Below, piece after piece: positions 19,483 to 28,356 of a stretch of 64,000 bases of DNA. The first letter of the stretch is position 1. The number at the start of each line of letters is the position of its first letter. The position numbers and the translations under genes are program-made. Below the pieces are notes generated by a model. The model searched no databases. It saw only the letters and a program-made list of their open reading frames with translations, and had not been told where the DNA came from. Origin of the DNA: Burkholderia sp. Ac-20365 (GTDB lineage: Bacteria; Pseudomonadota; Gammaproteobacteria; Burkholderiales; Burkholderiaceae); the NCBI RefSeq assembly GCF_017104715.1, contig NZ_JAAGPI010000005.1, positions 1 to 64,000 on the forward strand. Direction: 5' to 3'.

Positions 19483-20991
19483 TCAATCGAGCGTGATCCA
19501 CACGGCCTTGGTCTCCGTGAGAGCGTCGAGCTGCTCCGAACCCAGGTCCTTGCCGAAGCCCGATTCCTTGAAGCCGCCGAACGGCATCGATGGGTCGATC
19601 GTGCTGTGCGCGTTGACGTAGACCGTGCCGGCGTGCAGTTGTGGAATCAGCGCATGCACGCGCTTCAGATCGTTCGAATAGATCGCGGCCGCAAGTCCAT
19701 ACGGCGAGTCGTTGGCAAGCGTCAGGGCTTCGCCGACGTCGTCGAACGGCGTCGTCACGAGCACTGGGCCGAAGATTTCTTCGCGGACAATCTTCATGTC
19801 GCTGCGGCAATGCGCGAAGATGGTTGGCTGAACAAAAAACCCCGGCCCGTCCAACGGGCGCGCGCCGTAGAGCACCTCCGCACCTTCGCGGCGCCCTGTT
19901 TCAATGTAGGTCATCACGCGGTCCTTTTGCGCTGCCGACACCAGCGGACTGATAAAGCAGTCGCGATCCAGACCCGGCGCAATCTTCAGCGTTCGCGTGT
20001 AGTCGACCAGCGCTGCATGGAACCGGTCGTGAAGTTTGCGCTGCACGTACACACGGGTACCGGCGTCGCACACCTGGCCGGCGTTGAAGAACATGCCGTT
20101 CGCGACCGCGCGCGCCGCTGCGTCGACATCGGCGTCATCGAGCACAAGTACGGGCGATTTTCCGCCGAGCTCCAGCGTCACCCGCCGGATGCCACCGGCC
20201 GCCGCGCTGCCAACCCTGCGGCCCACCTCGGTGGAGCCCGTGAAGGTCACCTTGTCGATGCCCGGATGGCTGGCCATGGCCGCCCCCACTACGCTGCCGC
20301 GCCCCGTCACGACGTTGACGACACCATCGGGAAAGCCGGCTTCCTGAACCAGTTCTGCAAAACGCAGTGTCGACAACGAGGTGAGTTCCGCAGGCTTGAT
20401 CACGACGGTGCAGCCCGCCGCGAGCGCGGCCGCTACTTTCCATGCCATGGTTTGCAGCGGAAAATTCCACGGCACGATCACACCGACCACGCCAACTGGC
20501 TCCTTGCGCGTGTACGCCACATAGTTGCCCGGCAACGATGGCTCGACTGTCCGTCCGTGAATCTTCGTCGGCCAGCCGGCGAAATAGCGGAAGGTGTCGA
20601 CAGTGCCCTGAATGTCGACATCGCGCGCCTGGGAAACGGATTTGCCGACGTCGATCGATTCGATTTCGGCAAGCTCCGTCGCGTGCGTTTCAATCAGGTC
20701 CGCGAGCCGGTGAAGCAGCCGTTCGCGCTCCAGCGGCTTGAGGCGCCGCCACGTTCCGCCATCGAATTCCCTGCGTGCAGCGGCAACGGCGCGATCCAGA
20801 TCGCCTGTCGTCGCCAGTGGAATCTTCGCGATCACGCCTGCTGTGGACGGCTCGATTGCGTCGAGGTATTCGCCGTCCTCGCCAGCCACGAATGCGCCGT
20901 CGATCAGCATCCTGTGTGGCCTGTCGAGGAAGTGGCGCGTTGCCTCGCACACGCCATACTGCTCCAGATAATTTCGTACGATGGTATCCAT
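19483..20991 (-). CDS. NAD(P)-dependent aldehyde dehydrogenase
   Basis: 502 residues of the ALDH superfamily. The cofactor segment VVIKPAELTSLSTLRFAEL, the glycine motif FTGSTEVGRRVG, the general base Glu in LELGGKSP and the nucleophile Cys in GQVCDAGTR are all present. A ribosome site AGGAG precedes the ATG at 20991. In the operon it follows the ureohydrolase and would convert the aldehyde from the GMC enzyme to a carboxylate. The best-known relatives act on betaine aldehyde and omega-amino or guanidino aldehydes; the exact substrate is inferred from context only. Confidence 0.92.
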   Translation of the reverse strand: MDTIVRNYLEQYGVCEATRHFLDRPHRMLIDGAFVAGEDGEYLDAIEPSTAGVIAKIPLATTGDLDRAVAAARREFDGGTWRRLKPLERERLLHRLADLIETHATELAEIESIDVGKSVSQARDVDIQGTVDTFRYFAGWPTKIHGRTVEPSLPGNYVAYTRKEPVGVVGVIVPWNFPLQTMAWKVAAALAAGCTVVIKPAELTSLSTLRFAELVQEAGFPDGVVNVVTGRGSVVGAAMASHPGIDKVTFTGSTEVGRRVGSAAAGGIRRVTLELGGKSPVLVLDDADVDAAARAVANGMFFNAGQVCDAGTRVYVQRKLHDRFHAALVDYTRTLKIAPGLDRDCFISPLVSAAQKDRVMTYIETGRREGAEVLYGARPLDGPGFFVQPTIFAHCRSDMKIVREEIFGPVLVTTPFDDVGEALTLANDSPYGLAAAIYSNDLKRVHALIPQLHAGTVYVNAHSTIDPSMPFGGFKESGFGKDLGSEQLDALTETKAVWITLD

Positions 20992-21088
20992 CGTCGTCTC
21001 CTTGTTCGTGGTTCGTGCCAATAGCACGCCCACGGTGTTGTCATGGTGTTGTGCGCAGACCGCTGTGCAGCGTGCACAGGCGGCCCGT

Positions 21089-22063
21089 CTATCGCGCGTG
21101 TTTCGCGCGCTCGTGGAAAATGAAGCCGATGGAGTTCATCAGCAGTTGCGCCGCGAGAATCGATGTGACGTCGGCCGGGTCGTACGCGGGCGCCACCTCG
21201 ACGAGGTCGATTCCGCAGATGTTTCCGTGGCTGCGTCGCGCGAGGCCCTGGATGATTTCGAGCACCTCGTAGTACAGGAAGCCACCGTGACTCGGTGTGC
21301 CCGTGCCAGGTGCGATTGACGGGTCGAAGCCGTCGATGTCGATCGTGATGTAGTAGGCGGCGCCTTCGGGGATGCGTGCCAGCACGGCTTCGGGGCCCAG
21401 CCGGCGTACATCGCGCACCGAGAGGATGTCGGAGCCCGCCTCGCGAGCGGCATCGTAGTCGGCGCGGTTCGACGACGACACGTTGCGTATGCCGAGCTGC
21501 GTCATGCCGACGATGTGATTCATCTCCGACGCGCGCCGCAGCGGATTGCCGTGGCCGTAGCGCACGCCATGCCGCTCATCGACGAAATCCAGGTGCGCAT
21601 CGAAATGAACGATATGAATCGGACCACGGCCTTCGAACGCCTTGATCACCGGCGCATGGATCGAATGATCGCCGCCCAGGGTCACGGGCATGGCGCCGCA
21701 TTCGAGAATCTTGCGCACGGCGAATTCGATATTCGCGTTGCTTCTCGCCATATCCGTGTGGACGATATCGGCATCGCCTACGTCCACCATGCGCACCTGG
21801 TCGCCGCTCAGGTACAGGACATCGTCTTCGTGGTCGTACGCACCGGAATGGCCGAAGGAGAACAGCGTCGACGCTTCGCGGATGCTGCGCGGGCCAAAGC
21901 GCGCGCCCGAGCGCCACTGCGTGCCCATGTCGTTCGGTGCGCCGAGAATCGCGACGTCTGCGTCGATCCTGTCCCAGTCGACGCAAACGGGCGACTTCGC
22001 AAACGTGCAGTGGCCCACGAACGGCAGATTGAGCCGCCCAGTTTCGTATGTATTGCTCTGCAT
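21089..22063 (-). CDS. Agmatinase/guanidino-acid ureohydrolase family enzyme
   Basis: 324 residues. The three arginase-family metal motifs are present: GGDHS, FDAHLDF and DIDGFDPS. The family splits guanidino compounds to urea and an amine with two metal ions. The ATG at 22063 is preceded by GGAGACAGGG and is preferred to an ATG at 22075. The segment YGHGNPLRRA replaces the SHGTPFRRA seen in agmatinases, suggesting a different substrate such as guanidinobutyrate, guanidinopropionate or guanidine. It heads the operon with aldehyde dehydrogenase, permease and alcohol dehydrogenase, and is divergent from a LysR gene. Confidence 0.88.
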   Translation of the reverse strand: MQSNTYETGRLNLPFVGHCTFAKSPVCVDWDRIDADVAILGAPNDMGTQWRSGARFGPRSIREASTLFSFGHSGAYDHEDDVLYLSGDQVRMVDVGDADIVHTDMARSNANIEFAVRKILECGAMPVTLGGDHSIHAPVIKAFEGRGPIHIVHFDAHLDFVDERHGVRYGHGNPLRRASEMNHIVGMTQLGIRNVSSSNRADYDAAREAGSDILSVRDVRRLGPEAVLARIPEGAAYYITIDIDGFDPSIAPGTGTPSHGGFLYYEVLEIIQGLARRSHGNICGIDLVEVAPAYDPADVTSILAAQLLMNSIGFIFHERAKHAR

Positions 22064-22150
22064 CCCTGTCTCCATGTGTCATTCGGTAGAAAACGCGGTT
22101 TCATTTCAACCGCCGTTCGAAGACACTATCGGTGGAATTTTTTTGTATAA

Positions 22151-22184
22151 AAATCCCAAGTATCAAATGTTCATATCGGGATTT
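22151..22184. promoter_or_regulatory. Operator-like inverted repeat in the ureohydrolase/LysR divergent region
   Basis: AAATCCC (22151-22157) and GGGATTT (22178-22184) form a symmetric pair centred at 22167, in an AT-rich stretch between the divergent starts 22063 and 22213. The arms are 20 bases apart, so each could hold one subunit of a LysR dimer. Position supports control of both genes by the LysR protein. Confidence 0.45.
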
Positions 22185-22212
22185 CCGAAGCGACGAGGGA
22201 GAGGCGCGAGCC

Positions 22213-23118
22213 ATGGTTCAGTTGCAGGATGTAGATCTGAAACTACTTAGGGTTTTCATGAATGTCGTGCGCTGCGGCGGATTCTCGGCCGCGCAGGCGA
22301 GCCTGAACGTCAGTCAGTCGACAATCAGCGAACAGATGACCACACTCGAAACGCGGCTCGGACTCAAGCTGTGCGAGCGAGGCAGAGGCGGCTTCCGGTT
22401 GACCGAACATGGGATCGCGACTTATGAAGCGGCGCAAAGGCTGCAGGTTGCCGTCGAGACCTTCTGCATGGATACCGATGCGCTGAAGCAGCACATCTCG
22501 GGAAAGCTCTATCTCGGCATCATCGACAACACGATCACAGATACGACGTCACCACTGCCCAAGGCGCTGCAGAAGTTCGTCTCGCGTGGACATGATGTGC
22601 ATGTCGACGTTTATGTCGGCGCGCCTGCCGAACTTGAAGAGCGTGTGCTCGATGGACGCCTGCACGTTGCAGTTGGTCATTTCCCGCTTCATGTACCGGG
22701 GCTGGCTTATAACGACCTGTATCTGGAACCCGACGGACTGTATTGCGGCAGTCGAAACGCGCTCTTTGCGAGCGCGACGAATGGCATTGTGCCGAATGAC
22801 GCTATTGCGGCAAGCCGCATTGTGGCGCGCGGTTATCTGCAGGAAAACGACTTGCGCATGCTGAGCGCGAGCAAGGCTGCGGCGACGGTGGACAACGTCG
22901 AGGCACAAGCGATACTCGTGTTGTCCGGTGCATATATCGGGTTTCTGCCGAATCACTACGCCGCCCGCTGGGTCGAGCGTGACGAGATGCGACGCATCAA
23001 TCCCGGACAGTTCGGCGCACAATGGCCGTTCTGCGCTGCCATACGCAGAGGTTCGGCGATGCCGTCGATCCTGAAGGTATTCATGACCGACCTGAACGAA
23101 TGTTGCGAAGGGCGGTAG
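22213..23118 (+). CDS. LysR-family regulator, likely of the ureohydrolase operon
   Basis: 301 residues. The N-terminal helix-turn-helix (LLRVFMNVVRCGGFSAAQASLNVSQSTISEQMTTLETRLG) is followed by a substrate-binding-like effector domain. The start at 22213 follows a purine-rich ribosome site (GAGGGAGAGG). It is divergent from the ureohydrolase operon, 149 bases apart, the usual arrangement for a LysR activator and its target. The inducer is presumably the guanidino-type substrate (inference). Confidence 0.88.
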   Translation: MVQLQDVDLKLLRVFMNVVRCGGFSAAQASLNVSQSTISEQMTTLETRLGLKLCERGRGGFRLTEHGIATYEAAQRLQVAVETFCMDTDALKQHISGKLYLGIIDNTITDTTSPLPKALQKFVSRGHDVHVDVYVGAPAELEERVLDGRLHVAVGHFPLHVPGLAYNDLYLEPDGLYCGSRNALFASATNGIVPNDAIAASRIVARGYLQENDLRMLSASKAAATVDNVEAQAILVLSGAYIGFLPNHYAARWVERDEMRRINPGQFGAQWPFCAAIRRGSAMPSILKVFMTDLNECCEGR

Positions 23119-23222
23119 GTGCACACTGTGAGGTGCTTGCAAATGCTGCTTCGGATGCGAGAAGGGACATTCAACTTGCTGCACCGGCCGCTGCATTTGC
23201 ATACATCCCCACATCCCGCCGC

Positions 23223-23390
23223 GTCGGTGACGGCTTCGCAGTTCGCGTCGTGAGTGCGTTTCTGGAAGGTCGGTCCGTCGCAGAAGCCGTCGTGCGAGGC
23301 AACTGGATTGGTGTCTATCGATCAGTTCATCGGCGACGCGAAATGGCTGCCCATGCGCACGACGTCAGAACAGCATGAGAACGCGAGCGA
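23223..23390 (+). pseudogene. Relic of a PfkB-type sugar kinase (2-keto-3-deoxygluconate kinase-like) C terminus
   Basis: The frame reads GDGFAVRVVSAFLEGRSV then AEAVVRGNWIG, which is the conserved C-terminal end of KdgK-type kinases (GAGDGF...ALLEG...EAV.RGNWIG). After that the match continues only in a different frame (QFIGDAKWLPMRTTSEQ, compare GD.EGLPTR), so a frameshift lies near 23320. Everything upstream of GDGF, including the rest of the kinase, is missing. It sits between the LysR gene and the flavoprotein gene. The match is from my memory of the family, not a search. Confidence 0.65.
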
Positions 23391-23396
23391 CTTCGT

Positions 23397-25115
23397 TCAC
23401 ACACGCTCGCGGGTCAAAAATTGATGTATCTGCCCCACGACCGCCGCACCCTCACCGACGGCTGCCGCGACCCGTTTGGTGGAACCGGCGCGAACATCAC
23501 CGATCGCAAATACGCCAGGCACGCTGGTCTGCAAGTTCAGGCGATATTGCATTTGATCCCGACTCTCCTCAACATCCGGACCGGTGAAAATGAAGCCATG
23601 CCGGTCGACGTGGACGCCGCAATCGCTGAGCCATCCGGTGTTGGGATCGGCGCCTATGAACAGGAACACCCTGCAGATATCGAAAATACGTTCCTCCTCG
23701 CTCCGGGAGTTGCGAACCCGCACTTGCGTCAAGCTATCTTCATCGCCGTCCAGCCCGACTATTTCGGAATGGGTATGCAACTCGATGTTCGGTGTGGCTT
23801 CGATCCGCCCGATCAGATAGCTGGACATGTTCGACGCCAGGCTGCCCTTGCGGATCAGAAGGTGTACCTTCGCAGCGTGACCGGCAAGATAGACTGCGGC
23901 CTGGCCGGCCGAATTGCCGCCGCCGACGAGCACGACTTCCTGCATCCGGCACAATCGGGCTTCCACGGGGGACGCCCAGTAGTACACGCCCTTGCCTTCG
24001 AATTGCTTGAGATTGGCCAGCGACGGCCGGCGGTAACGCGCCCCGCAGGCTAGCACCACGGTGCGCGCCTTGAGCCGGGTCAGGCTGCCGCACATTTCCA
24101 CCTGAAGCGGCCAGGTGTCGCAATACAGGCGCCCGGCCGGTGCAGGGATGGCGATCTCGACGCCAAACTTCTCCGCCTGCACATAGGCACGGCCAGTGAG
24201 CGCGCCACCCGAGACCCCAGTGGGAAACCCAAGGTAGTTTTCGATACGTGCGCTGGCGCCGGCCTGTCCGCCGTAGGCGCGGGTTTCCAGCACCAGCACG
24301 GACAAGCCCTCCGACGCGGCATATACCGCCGTCGCCAAACCAGCAGGACCCGCGCCGACGACAATCACATCCCAAAGCTTCTCTTCGCTTAAAGGACGTA
24401 GCAGGCCGATGTTGCGACCCAGTTCAACGATGCTCGGATTCTTGCTCACGCCGATTGCAGGGCAAATCACCAGCGGCCAGTCTTCCCGAGCCGGCTGATA
24501 GTGCGCTACCAGTTGCGCAGCCCGTTCGTCTTCGAGCGGGTCCAGAACCGTATGCGGGTGGGCGTTGGCCGTCAGAAAACTCTGCAAGGTGTGGATGCGG
24601 CCGTGACCACGCGGGCCTATGATGACGGGCCCGCCGGAATTCCTCTCCAGCAGCGCCACACTGCGTAATATCAGCGCCCGAACGAGGCGTTCGCCAAGAT
24701 CGGCATGTGCGACTATCAGTGCGCGCAGCTTTTCGGATGACAGACGCACCACCTCCAGGTCGCCTATCGCTATCCCGTCTACCATTTCGGGACGGGCAGA
24801 CAATTGCCCAATATCACCGGAGAACTGGCCGTACCCCAAGGTGATGATGAGTGAGTTGTTATCGAATCCGTCGTGACAATACAGCGCAATACGCCCCTGG
24901 AGCAGAACCAGAATGCCATCGGTTGGTATTCCGGCGCGTAGCACCGGCGCGCCATCGGCAAAGTGCTGCTTCTCGCCGAAGCGGGTGACATGGCGCAGGT
25001 CTACCTCGCTGAGCCGGGGATAAATCTGGTGACGCCGCTTGTCAAGATCTGCCGTAGGCAGTGGCGGTTGTTCTTCATCCGACTCGCCAGGAAACTCCGC
25101 GCGCTCGCTGGTCAT
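23397..25115 (-). CDS. cNMP-binding domain fused to a thioredoxin-reductase-like flavoprotein without redox cysteines
   Basis: 572 residues. A cyclic-nucleotide-binding-type beta-roll (about residues 35-155) is followed by a short thioredoxin-fold-like linker (about 175-240) that has no active CXXC. A class II pyridine nucleotide-disulfide oxidoreductase-like part follows, with FAD motif GAGPAG at 254-259, NADPH motif GGGNSAG at 398-404 and the late GVFAIGDVRAGSTKRVAAAVGEGA. Where thioredoxin reductases carry CATC the sequence reads YYWASPVEARLC (378-389). It therefore cannot reduce thioredoxin in the usual way. Its electron acceptor is unknown and control by a nucleotide is possible. Confidence 0.87.
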   Translation of the reverse strand: MTSERAEFPGESDEEQPPLPTADLDKRRHQIYPRLSEVDLRHVTRFGEKQHFADGAPVLRAGIPTDGILVLLQGRIALYCHDGFDNNSLIITLGYGQFSGDIGQLSARPEMVDGIAIGDLEVVRLSSEKLRALIVAHADLGERLVRALILRSVALLERNSGGPVIIGPRGHGRIHTLQSFLTANAHPHTVLDPLEDERAAQLVAHYQPAREDWPLVICPAIGVSKNPSIVELGRNIGLLRPLSEEKLWDVIVVGAGPAGLATAVYAASEGLSVLVLETRAYGGQAGASARIENYLGFPTGVSGGALTGRAYVQAEKFGVEIAIPAPAGRLYCDTWPLQVEMCGSLTRLKARTVVLACGARYRRPSLANLKQFEGKGVYYWASPVEARLCRMQEVVLVGGGNSAGQAAVYLAGHAAKVHLLIRKGSLASNMSSYLIGRIEATPNIELHTHSEIVGLDGDEDSLTQVRVRNSRSEEERIFDICRVFLFIGADPNTGWLSDCGVHVDRHGFIFTGPDVEESRDQMQYRLNLQTSVPGVFAIGDVRAGSTKRVAAAVGEGAAVVGQIHQFLTRERV

Positions 25116-25288
25116 GACGACTCCATATCAGCCGTTCGATAGAAGGGTCTGCGTAGTGTATCCCGTGGAGTCTGACACATTTACTTCGGACGGATCGGCC
25201 AGCACCCCGTCGACGCCATCACCTCGGCGATGACCGTCGACAGGATGTAAGCCGACCGCCCGGACAAGCCAAAGCAGTTGAAGCGTGT

Positions 25289-26032
25289 TCAGAAATCCTG
25301 TGCAGTAGGACGCAGCACGATTTCGTTGATATCCACGTTCGCCGGTTCGTCAATTGCATACGCAATCGCTCGCGCCACGGAGTCGGAAGGAATGGCGAGC
25401 TTGTAGAACTCCTTGACGAAGTTGCTGCTTTCCTCGTGGCTGCTGCCCAGTTTCAGTTCGGACTCGACTGCGCCCGGCTCGATTGTCGTGGTGCGGATGG
25501 AACCACCGACTTCATGGCGCAAGCCTTCCGAGATCGCACGTACGGCGAACTTGGTTCCGCTGTAAACCGTGCCGCCAGGGCTGAAGACTTTAATGCCCGC
25601 AACCGAGGCAATGTTGATGAAGTGTCCGCTGCCCTGCTGCTGGAAGACAGGCAACGCGGCGGCGATGCCGTACAGCACGCCCTTGACGTTGATGTCGATC
25701 ATGCGGTCCCATTCCTCGACTTTAACCTCACTCATCGGAGCGATGGCCATCAGGCCAGCATTGTTGACCAGCACGTCCAGGCGACCGAAGGTCTTCACGG
25801 CGATGTCGATCAGATTTTTCACCTGTGCCGCATTGGTCACGTCGGTAGCGACAACTTCGACCTTGCCGCCGGCGGCGCGAATCTCGTCTGCCAGCGCGTT
25901 CATCATGTCCACCCGACGTGCACCCAGCACTACCGAAGCGCCGCGTGAAGCCAGCATGCGCGCTGTGGCTGCACCCAGGCCGCTGCTTGCACCCGTAATG
26001 ACGACGACCTTGCCTGCGATATTGTTGCTCAT
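25289..26032 (-). CDS. SDR-family oxidoreductase
   Basis: 247 residues, classical short-chain dehydrogenase. The cofactor motif TGASSGLGAAT, the NNAG motif, the catalytic Ser in NIASVAG and YSGTK are intact. A ribosome site (AGGAAAAATC) fixes the ATG at 26032; the open frame continues upstream to 26257. It is divergent from the LysR gene at 26154, an arrangement common for SDR enzymes under control of a dedicated LysR protein. The substrate is unknown. Confidence 0.9.
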   Translation of the reverse strand: MSNNIAGKVVVITGASSGLGAATARMLASRGASVVLGARRVDMMNALADEIRAAGGKVEVVATDVTNAAQVKNLIDIAVKTFGRLDVLVNNAGLMAIAPMSEVKVEEWDRMIDINVKGVLYGIAAALPVFQQQGSGHFINIASVAGIKVFSPGGTVYSGTKFAVRAISEGLRHEVGGSIRTTTIEPGAVESELKLGSSHEESSNFVKEFYKLAIPSDSVARAIAYAIDEPANVDINEIVLRPTAQDF

Positions 26033-26116
26033 GATTTTTCCTCGTGAAGGGAGATGAATGAACACTGCATGAACACGAGTGTAAGAAGACCACCTGCACC
26101 GGTAAATGGAAATGTT

Positions 26117-26155
26117 ACGATTAGACAATTCCTTTTTATGGAATTGTCTAATCGT
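26117..26155. promoter_or_regulatory. 39-base near-perfect palindrome overlapping the LysR start
   Basis: ACGATTAGACAATTCC (26117-26132) and GGAATTGTCTAATCGT (26140-26155) are perfect 16-base inverted repeats around a seven-base TTTTTAT loop. The right arm runs into the GTG at 26154. As DNA it is a strong operator between the SDR and LysR genes; as RNA it would fold into a 16-pair hairpin that hides the LysR start. Confidence 0.75.
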
Positions 26156-27050
26156 GCAAAATCGTCTCGAAATGCTGCGTATCTTCGTGGCTGCGGCTGA
26201 GTCGCAAAGCTTCAAGGAGGCAGCGGCGCAGCTTGCCATATCGCCGCAGGCAGTCACACGCGCTGTGCAGGATCTGGAGCGGCTGCACGGAGAAGTCCTG
26301 TTTCACCGCAATACTCGCGGAATCCAAGTCACGACTTACGGCGAAGCGCTGGCCGTCCGCGCAAAAGTCAGTGTCCGCGAGCTGGACGAGTTGTTCCTGC
26401 AGGCCCCTGTCCGGGAGGCGCAGGAACTGGAAGGCATCGTTCGCGTGACGGCGCCCGTGATGCTGGGCCGCAGATGGTTGATGCCCACGCTGGAAAATCT
26501 CGCCAGCACGTATCCGCTCTTGCGCTTCGATATGCATCTGAGCGACGCCCGTGTTGCTGTCGTCGACGACCGCATTGATATCGGCGTGCGTTTCGGCCCG
26601 CTGCATGACAACCGTTTCGTGGCCCGTCGCGTCGCAGCGCCGGCATTTCACGTTGTCGGCACTCCTGAACTCATCGCGCGCCACGGCAAGCCTGCCAGCA
26701 TCGAACACCTGAACGACTTGCCAACGACGGCCTTGCGAGATGTAAGCGCAGGCAAGGCGTGGCCCTGGTACTTTGCGGGCGGCGCCCAAATCATTCCTGG
26801 GGCACCGCGTTTTACCAGCAACGACGGCGACGCCGAATGTCAGGCGATCCTCGCGGGAATGGGTTTTGGCCAGATACCTGCGTATCTGGCCGATCCGTAT
26901 ATCGCCACGGGGCAGCTGGTGCCTGTGCTGGAGAAGTTTATGCCGGAGCCGTGGGAAATCTACGTATATCGTCCGCAGCGTGGTCCGGTTCCAACCCGAA
27001 TTCGCCTGGTTTTCGATGCGTTCGTGGCAGCGTTAGAGCGATATTCCTGA
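26154..27050 (+). CDS. LysR-family regulator divergent from the SDR gene
   Basis: 298 residues from a GTG at 26154, which gives the usual LysR N terminus (QNRLEMLRIFVAAAESQSF). The helix-turn-helix (FKEAAAQLAISPQAVTRAVQDLERL) and the effector domain are complete. No ribosome site precedes the GTG; instead it lies inside a long palindrome, so the message may be leaderless or start-site controlled. ATG codons further upstream (26106, 26112) lie in front of the palindrome and cannot be excluded. It is the probable regulator of the SDR gene at 25289-26032. Confidence 0.83.
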   Translation: MQNRLEMLRIFVAAAESQSFKEAAAQLAISPQAVTRAVQDLERLHGEVLFHRNTRGIQVTTYGEALAVRAKVSVRELDELFLQAPVREAQELEGIVRVTAPVMLGRRWLMPTLENLASTYPLLRFDMHLSDARVAVVDDRIDIGVRFGPLHDNRFVARRVAAPAFHVVGTPELIARHGKPASIEHLNDLPTTALRDVSAGKAWPWYFAGGAQIIPGAPRFTSNDGDAECQAILAGMGFGQIPAYLADPYIATGQLVPVLEKFMPEPWEIYVYRPQRGPVPTRIRLVFDAFVAALERYS

Positions 27051-27209
27051 TTGCAGGCGAAACACACGCCTACGAGCCTCGCCAGATCGAGGCTGCACAA
27101 TGGTTCCTCCACGTTACTCAACCAGTTCCACCAACTCAGACCTTCGCCACCCAGTCTGGCCGAGACTGGACTGATCTGACGTTGGTGTGACGGCCAAAGC
27201 CGTATTCCG

Positions 27210-28349
27210 CTACAGATCCAGAACCAGATCAGAGGTCGGCTTGCTGCAACACATCAAGCGAAGTCCTTTATCTATCTCACGCGGACGGATCCCGCCGTTA
27301 TGCTTCATCTCAACCGTGCCTTCGAGCAACTTTGTCTTGCACGTCCCACAGATCCCCTGGCTGCATGACGAAGGCAGCGGCACGCCTGCTTTGCGCGCAG
27401 CAGCGAGCACGGTCTCTGATGTCTGCATCGCAAAGGTCTTTCCGGACCGCGCAAGACGCACCGTAAAGGATCGTTGCGCACTCTCTTGAGGCTCCGGCGC
27501 TGCCTCAGTCACCTCGACCGTCTCTGCGAAGTTGAAACTCTCCTGGTGATACCGGGCCGGGTCATACGCTCCGTCGAGCAACAGCTTTCTGACGGCATCC
27601 ATATAACCCGCTGGCCCGCACGTGAACACTTCCCGCTCCCGATAGTCAGGCACACGCGCTTTCAGTAAATCCAGACTCAGGCGTCCGGTCGGACCTTGCC
27701 AGGTGCCATGACTTCCTTGCGCTTCGCAAATATGTATCACCCGAAACGCGCTGGATAGCCGCTCGAGCCCAGCGAGTTCTTCCGCAAAGATGATGTCTTC
27801 GGGCGTTCTCGCACTGTGCATGAATACGACATCGCAATTCTGTCCCAGGTCGAACGCCGCGCGCGTCATCGCCATCAACGGCGTGACGCCAGAGCCCGCT
27901 GAGAGATAGAGCGCCTTGCGCGACGGCCCGGCCGACGGCGTGAAAATGCCCGAGGGACCATATGCAGACAACGTTTTGCCCGCGGTCATATTCGCATGCA
28001 GCCAGTTCGACATCGCGCCGCCCGGCGTCCGCTTGACGGTGATCGACAACGTGTACGGACGTGTCGGTGGCGATGATATCGTGTAGCAGCGGCTCACCGC
28101 CGTGCCTTCAATCCCTACGCTGATCGTGATGAACTGCCCAGGCTCGAACGAAAACGGCTGCCCCGCTTCGCTCGCAAACACGAACGTGCGAACGTCGTGA
28201 GTCTCGTCCAGTACCCGGCAGCAAACCAGCGTCCGTTGCTCGTGACTCGGCCACTGCGCATCCGCGCGTTCCCAGGTGGAAGACAGACTGAAACGATCAG
28301 GCAATTGTGGGCTCTGCTCAAGGATGCAGGGTTCAACGACGTTTTCCAT
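27210..28349 (-). CDS. Rieske oxygenase reductase: ferredoxin reductase fused to a C-terminal [2Fe-2S] ferredoxin (GbcB-like)
   Basis: 379 residues. The FAD domain has RCYTISSPP, the NAD domain has GSGVTPLMAM and FTCGPAGYMD, and the C-terminal plant-type ferredoxin carries the cluster ligands CSQGICGTC plus a later Cys in LMCCSK. It passes electrons from NAD(P)H to the oxygenase encoded just upstream. The ATG at 28349 is seven bases after the oxygenase stop; a GTG at 28364 overlapping that stop is the alternative. The arrangement is that of the glycine betaine and stachydrine demethylase reductases. Confidence 0.88.
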   Translation of the reverse strand: MENVVEPCILEQSPQLPDRFSLSSTWERADAQWPSHEQRTLVCCRVLDETHDVRTFVFASEAGQPFSFEPGQFITISVGIEGTAVSRCYTISSPPTRPYTLSITVKRTPGGAMSNWLHANMTAGKTLSAYGPSGIFTPSAGPSRKALYLSAGSGVTPLMAMTRAAFDLGQNCDVVFMHSARTPEDIIFAEELAGLERLSSAFRVIHICEAQGSHGTWQGPTGRLSLDLLKARVPDYREREVFTCGPAGYMDAVRKLLLDGAYDPARYHQESFNFAETVEVTEAAPEPQESAQRSFTVRLARSGKTFAMQTSETVLAAARKAGVPLPSSCSQGICGTCKTKLLEGTVEMKHNGGIRPREIDKGLRLMCCSKPTSDLVLDL

Positions 28350-28356
28350 ATTGGAC

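Noticed and set aside
18162..21024. Long plus-strand frames opposite the permease and aldehyde dehydrogenase
   Set aside because: Composition is that of antisense frames in GC-rich DNA, and the minus-strand genes carry complete active sites.
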